Origin: Acutalibacter sp. 1XD8-36
GTDB taxonomy: Bacteria > Bacillota > Clostridia > Oscillospirales > Acutalibacteraceae
Length of the DNA: 64,000 nucleotides
Assembly: GCF_009917525.1 (NCBI RefSeq)
Contig: NZ_QZDU01000007.1
Location: forward strand, 62,001-126,000
Reading direction: 5' to 3'
Position numbers and translations under genes: made by a program. Shown piece after piece: positions 60,602 to 64,000 of the stretch (the first letter of the stretch is position 1; every line of letters starts with the position of its first letter). The notes below the pieces were generated by a model that was not told where the DNA came from, ran no database searches, and saw nothing but the letters and a program-made list of their open reading frames with translations.

Positions 60602-61048
60602 ATGAATCAGAAAGGAAAAGAAAAGCTAAAATTGAAGTATATAGGGGATGATTTCTGGTCGCACCCCGTGTACAAAGATCAACACAACCACCTGTGGAAG
60701 GATATAAGTTGCGGTGATTCAGAAATCCCCTCCCTATATTCTGTCGTAAACAATGATTTTGATGGTGAGCCAGAATATCCTATAGCACAGGAGTTTATCA
60801 TTATCCGTGATAAAGTCAAGGTGGATAAAAGTTTTCAGTATATGATGCTGGACCGGCTAAGAAGCGACTGTGACTATTATCTTGGATATGGAAACAGAAG
60901 TCAGGCCGGGCTATCAGGACACGATGAGAGAGAACACATTGAAGCCATGAAAAAAATCTGGCTGGAATTTGCCGAGGATGAGAAACCCCAATGGCTATCA
61001 TGGGAACAGATACTGGACTATGAGAGAAAGATGTGTGAAAGCAAATAG
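60602..61048 (+). CDS. LPD11-like element protein
   Basis: A 148-residue soluble protein starting after AAGGAGAA. The C-terminal half has YMMLDRLRSDCDYYLGYGNR, then HDEREHIEAMKKIWLEF, which matches what I recall of LPD11, a small domain otherwise found inside large polyvalent proteins of phages and conjugative elements. The N-terminal half (YIGDDFWSHPVYKDQHNHLWKD) is of unknown fold. It probably takes part in element maintenance or entry into the recipient, but no activity is known to me. Confidence 0.65.
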   Translation: MNQKGKEKLKLKYIGDDFWSHPVYKDQHNHLWKDISCGDSEIPSLYSVVNNDFDGEPEYPIAQEFIIIRDKVKVDKSFQYMMLDRLRSDCDYYLGYGNRSQAGLSGHDEREHIEAMKKIWLEFAEDEKPQWLSWEQILDYERKMCESK

Positions 61049-61083
61049 GCGTTTATAACTTAATATCAGGTTCCAAACGGTGC

Positions 61084-61120
61084 AAAAAGGCGCGCATAGA
61101 AAAATCTTTGCGTGCTTTTT
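61084..61120 (+). terminator. Terminator after the LPD11-like gene
   Basis: GCGCGCA (61090-61096) pairs with TGCGTGC (61109-61115), extended by A and T flanks, and ends in five T. Confidence 0.7.
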
Positions 61121-61184
61121 AATATAATGGGGCAAAGTTCCCCACAAAAAAATCTACCAGCTTCGGCTGACAAAGGAGGACAAA

Positions 61185-63308
61185 ATGCTGCCAAAATCAG
61201 AAATGCAATCTATTGCCCAAAAACTCAACCTTGAGCTTTTCAACCAAGTTACCGACTTTATCATGGAAACCGCAAAGGTTTCGCTTGAACAAATCAGGGA
61301 GCTGAATAACCGCTGCTTTCTCCGCACAGCGGAACCAGTGGCAGAAACCATGCAGGAGCAGTACGGTTTCCTGTATCTGGGTGAACTGCTGGAGCGCTAT
61401 GAGGAGCGCTTCGGGATGCCGGACGAAGACCTGCGGGCCATTGCCCTGGCTCTTGGGTTCACAAGCGAACTTCTGACAGCCAATATGTTCGTGGGAAAAC
61501 AGAAGTATGTGTTCCTGGACAAAGTGAGAGCCAAAGCGGAAGATGACATTTTCCTGGCTGGTGCGCTCTGCCTGCTCGGGGATGACACGCCGAAATGGGA
61601 AAACTCTTTTTACAATCGGAAGTACTGCTCAACAGAAGAACTTATTTTTATTATAAGTTTGTGCCCGGATTTCGCCCAGTCCTTCAGCCACTTTAAACCC
61701 CACCTGCTGCGCCTGCTGGGAAAAGAGCGCTCCCTGCCGGTTTTGGGAAATACCAAGCTCCTGGACTGGCTCATCGTGCGGATCATTCCCATACTGAAAG
61801 GATACCGCGGGAAAGATGCGGCGCTATTCCGGGCTCTTTGTGCTTTGCCCCGGATGTTCGTAAAGCCGGGCAGCAGGGAGTTCAATGAGCTGACAGCAAG
61901 CGGCTACACCTCGCTTGAGATTGCCTACGCAAACATGATGTGTGTGCAGTCACAGGCAGCTGACACGGTTTTGCGTACCGATTCTGTCGTAACGACAAAA
62001 ATCGTGGTGCAGCTATTCCAGGAAGTGGTTTCACAGAAAGAGTTATGCACGCCGGGGGTCTACGACTGGCTGAGTAGCATTTATCGCCAATACGCACGGT
62101 TTCCCAAGCTGTGCTATGGGACCCACAGCCTGATCCACGCCATAGAGGAACGGGCAGTGCTGCAAAATGTGGACACCTTTATCTGGCTTGCAGATGCGGC
62201 TGGCCTGAATCACGATATCTTTGCCTGCTTTGACATCATGGACACAAAGTGGGATAAGCTGGCAGAGGTTTTCGAGCACGAAAAATACAGAAGACTGTTT
62301 CGGGATCATCTTTCCAATGATATGTCCAAAGAGGAGATACAGTCCCGCATTGCCAGGTACGACACGCTGACCGGTGCGAGCTATGTATCTGAGTGCCTGG
62401 AAACGGATGAGTACGGCATGAAGCTGCTGGTTGAAAAAGGTGCCATTGACCTTTGGGACAGCTTTTGCGGCTGTCTGGACCAGAATGGAGAAGCTGCAAA
62501 TCGAAATGTGATGAAAAACATTACGAGCTACCTGTGCGCCGACTTCAATTTATCGGTGTTTCGGTTTTGCGAAAAATATTTTGCCGGGCATGATATGTAC
62601 AGCCTGGAACAACTCTTGGGGTACAACCGCAACAGCCTGTTCCGCAATGTGTATAGCATCGATGGCTACTATTCGGACAAATTGACTTTGTGCAATAACT
62701 TCCTGGACGAGGAGATGCAGCGCACCCTTCTGGGGTGGCTTCAGGACTTCATCTTTACATTTGAGCCAGAAAAGTATTTGAAATTCGCACTTTTAGTCCT
62801 GAGGGATAAAGATGCAGCGCACCTGCTGTCCCCATCTGAGCAACGTACATTGTTTGACCAGCTGATCACCCAAAAGAATTTGATTGGATATCATGGAAAT
62901 TACTTAAAGCAGCAGTATCTCACTTCCGAGGAGCTTGAGGCAGAACATGAGGCAGAAGCCGCAGCCAAATTAGAAATGGAACGGCAGGCCCAAGCGGTTC
63001 GGGAATCCGAAATACGCACTAGGTTTCAAGATATGGAGCATACCTTCCCCAAGATTTTCAAATTCCTGGACCGGAACAACTATTCACTGCGGGACGAGCA
63101 GATTGCCTGTACAGTAGTGAGGGAACAGCTGGATGCGTTGCTCTCTGCTGCCGGATACTGCTTGGACAGAGAGGGCATGGGCGGCTTTCTGAAGGTGTGC
63201 GGCAAACTGATAGAGAACGGAGCGCTGCAAATTGACGAGATGCAGGATTACATTAAATTGCTAAAGGAGGAAGTAACAAATGACAACAACTGTAACAAAG
63301 CCTGCTGA
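61185..63308 (+). CDS. Large helical protein of unknown function
   Basis: A 707-residue protein with AAAGGAGGA upstream. It is predominantly helical, with repeated short amphipathic helices reminiscent of HEAT/ARM-like solenoids, and a charged coiled segment near residues 580-605 (EELEAEHEAEAAAKLEMERQ). I recognise no catalytic motif, signal peptide or membrane helix. It overlaps the next gene by 29 bases, so the two are coupled and probably act together. Its position in the accessory part of the element makes defence, regulation or DNA-processing roles possible; none is supported directly. Confidence 0.6.
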   Translation: MLPKSEMQSIAQKLNLELFNQVTDFIMETAKVSLEQIRELNNRCFLRTAEPVAETMQEQYGFLYLGELLERYEERFGMPDEDLRAIALALGFTSELLTANMFVGKQKYVFLDKVRAKAEDDIFLAGALCLLGDDTPKWENSFYNRKYCSTEELIFIISLCPDFAQSFSHFKPHLLRLLGKERSLPVLGNTKLLDWLIVRIIPILKGYRGKDAALFRALCALPRMFVKPGSREFNELTASGYTSLEIAYANMMCVQSQAADTVLRTDSVVTTKIVVQLFQEVVSQKELCTPGVYDWLSSIYRQYARFPKLCYGTHSLIHAIEERAVLQNVDTFIWLADAAGLNHDIFACFDIMDTKWDKLAEVFEHEKYRRLFRDHLSNDMSKEEIQSRIARYDTLTGASYVSECLETDEYGMKLLVEKGAIDLWDSFCGCLDQNGEAANRNVMKNITSYLCADFNLSVFRFCEKYFAGHDMYSLEQLLGYNRNSLFRNVYSIDGYYSDKLTLCNNFLDEEMQRTLLGWLQDFIFTFEPEKYLKFALLVLRDKDAAHLLSPSEQRTLFDQLITQKNLIGYHGNYLKQQYLTSEELEAEHEAEAAAKLEMERQAQAVRESEIRTRFQDMEHTFPKIFKFLDRNNYSLRDEQIACTVVREQLDALLSAAGYCLDREGMGGFLKVCGKLIENGALQIDEMQDYIKLLKEEVTNDNNCNKAC

Positions 63309-64000
63309 GGTGGGCACAACAATGACGGAGCGGGTAAAAGTCATACTTAAAATGAATAAGATAGACTTGCCCCTGGAGTGGCTTAAGAAGTTCGACACGC
63401 AAACGCTGCTGGAAAGCTGCGGCCGCATAGAGAAGTCGTTAGGCAGACAGGTAGGAGTTGGAGCCAACTTCCAGCGGGAGTTTATCCAAAACCCTTTGTT
63501 TGCGGATTTCTACACTAAACTTTTGAGCACTATTGCCAACGGAGAAATTAGTTCTGTTCATCTGCAAGTTCAGATCGGCCGGTTCCTGCCTGCCTTTTGG
63601 TCCACGGGACGGGATATAGCGGAGTCCACTATCGACAACTTCTTGGAGGCCATGGGTGTCGATCCCATCGAAGAATCCAACCGCCTGATCTACCTGGATA
63701 ACTTTGCGGGTGCTGGGCTGACTGAAGACGCTGTGAAACTTGTTGTCAAAAGTCTTTCAAACTGCATAGAAGTCCCTGCTGTTCTCACCGAAGAGCAGAA
63801 GGACTTTTTGCAGGAACCTTTTGTGGGGCGCTGCGAGCTGTGCCATTCCGCACCGTTCACGGAAGTGTTCAACTTCTTGGCTGACCACCCAGACCTGCTT
63901 TCATTGACCCGGCTGCTTTATGAGAAGCAAGTGGATGGGTTCCTGACGATGAATGAGTACCGGCAGTTCGCTGAACCGGGGGCAGATCATGCCGCGCTTA
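63280..64000 (+). CDS. Unknown protein, partial (runs off the window)
   Basis: An ATG at 63280 with AAAGGAGG upstream opens a frame that stays open to the end (240 codons seen). The encoded N-terminus is MTTTVTKPAEVGTTMTERV, and the remainder is helical with GRCELCHSAPFTEVFNFLADH (a possible C-x-x-C, in GRCELCH) near residues 185-205. It overlaps the 707-residue gene and is coupled to it. No family is recognised. Confidence 0.65.
   Translation, partial: MTTTVTKPAEVGTTMTERVKVILKMNKIDLPLEWLKKFDTQTLLESCGRIEKSLGRQVGVGANFQREFIQNPLFADFYTKLLSTIANGEISSVHLQVQIGRFLPAFWSTGRDIAESTIDNFLEAMGVDPIEESNRLIYLDNFAGAGLTEDAVKLVVKSLSNCIEVPAVLTEEQKDFLQEPFVGRCELCHSAPFTEVFNFLADHPDLLSLTRLLYEKQVDGFLTMNEYRQFAEPGADHAAL

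Larger units (their letters stand above)
22981..64000. mobile_element. Integrative conjugative element, left end to beyond window edge
   Basis: Everything from about 22981 rightwards has the content of a Firmicutes ICE: a complete mating-channel block (25121-36740), a toxin-antitoxin pair, a sigma-like factor, an anchored adhesin, a sortase, a tyrosine recombinase and many accessory genes. The left limit is placed where the aldo/keto reductase reading frame is broken. No relaxase, oriT or right end could be recognised here, so the element extends past 64000. The AT-rich block 51.1-57.4 kb is probably a later insertion within it. Confidence 0.75.

Overview
The window looks like a gut Firmicutes chromosome (class Clostridia, probably Oscillospiraceae-like). 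The reasons are strong AGGAGG ribosome sites, TTG/GTG starts, YesM/YesN-type two-component regulation, CUT1-type sugar ABC importers, S-layer homology proteins, and a Gram-positive conjugative element with sortase and a sortase-anchored adhesin. No rRNA, tRNA or CRISPR array was seen.

Region 1 (1-22,980) is chromosomal and mostly catabolic. The tail of one sugar-importer operon carries a binding protein (partial), two permeases, an ADP-ribosylglycohydrolase-family protein and a ribokinase, and ends at a clear terminator. A second transcription unit has a consensus promoter, a Gfo/Idh/MocA-like protein whose catalytic EKP is replaced, a YesM-type sensor kinase and a YesN-type AraC regulator. 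Next comes a long operon of about 10.8 kb: binding lipoprotein, two permeases, three Gfo/Idh/MocA oxidoreductases (two, then a sugar isomerase-fold protein, then the third), a glycyl-radical activase and a glycyl radical enzyme (GRE). The GRE has an unusual cysteine loop (G-C-H-W instead of G-C-x-E). This looks like an undescribed anaerobic pathway for an imported glycoside or cyclic polyol. It is followed by a decayed S-layer-domain protein and by an aldo/keto reductase gene whose 5' half is missing.

Region 2 (about 22,981 to beyond 64,000) is an integrative conjugative element (ICE) that appears to interrupt the aldo/keto reductase gene. It carries type IV secretion genes: a VirB2-like pilin candidate, VirB6-like, an NlpC/P60 + 3D cell-wall hydrolase, PrgI-like, VirB4 and VirD4. 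It also has a RelB/RelE-like toxin-antitoxin pair, an S1-domain protein, a secreted S-layer-domain protein, a Fic protein, a 1,974-residue thioester/SpaA/VaFE adhesin, a structured RNA beside a DUF3268 gene, a sigma-70-like factor, a signal peptidase, a BlaI-like repressor, a tyrosine recombinase and a class B sortase. Adhesin, sortase and signal peptidase together suggest that the element builds its own surface display system. The relaxase and the right end are not in the window.

Region 3 (about 51,090-57,440) lies inside the element. It is visibly AT-rich and flanked by transposase debris (a dead IS630-type gene and a frameshifted PD-(D/E)XK transposase). It holds a cassette of two ABC-2 permeases, an ABC ATPase, an acyl-carrier-protein segment (apparently frameshifted) and a BtrH-like protein, preceded by a perfect 24-bp palindrome. 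This looks like a recently acquired mini biosynthesis/export cluster.

The best candidates for new biology are the GRE operon, the ACP/BtrH/ABC cassette, the kissing-loop RNA at 48.77-48.97 kb, the array of ribosome-binding-site-like motifs and mini-ORFs ahead of the adhesin gene, and the two large unrecognised proteins at the right edge.
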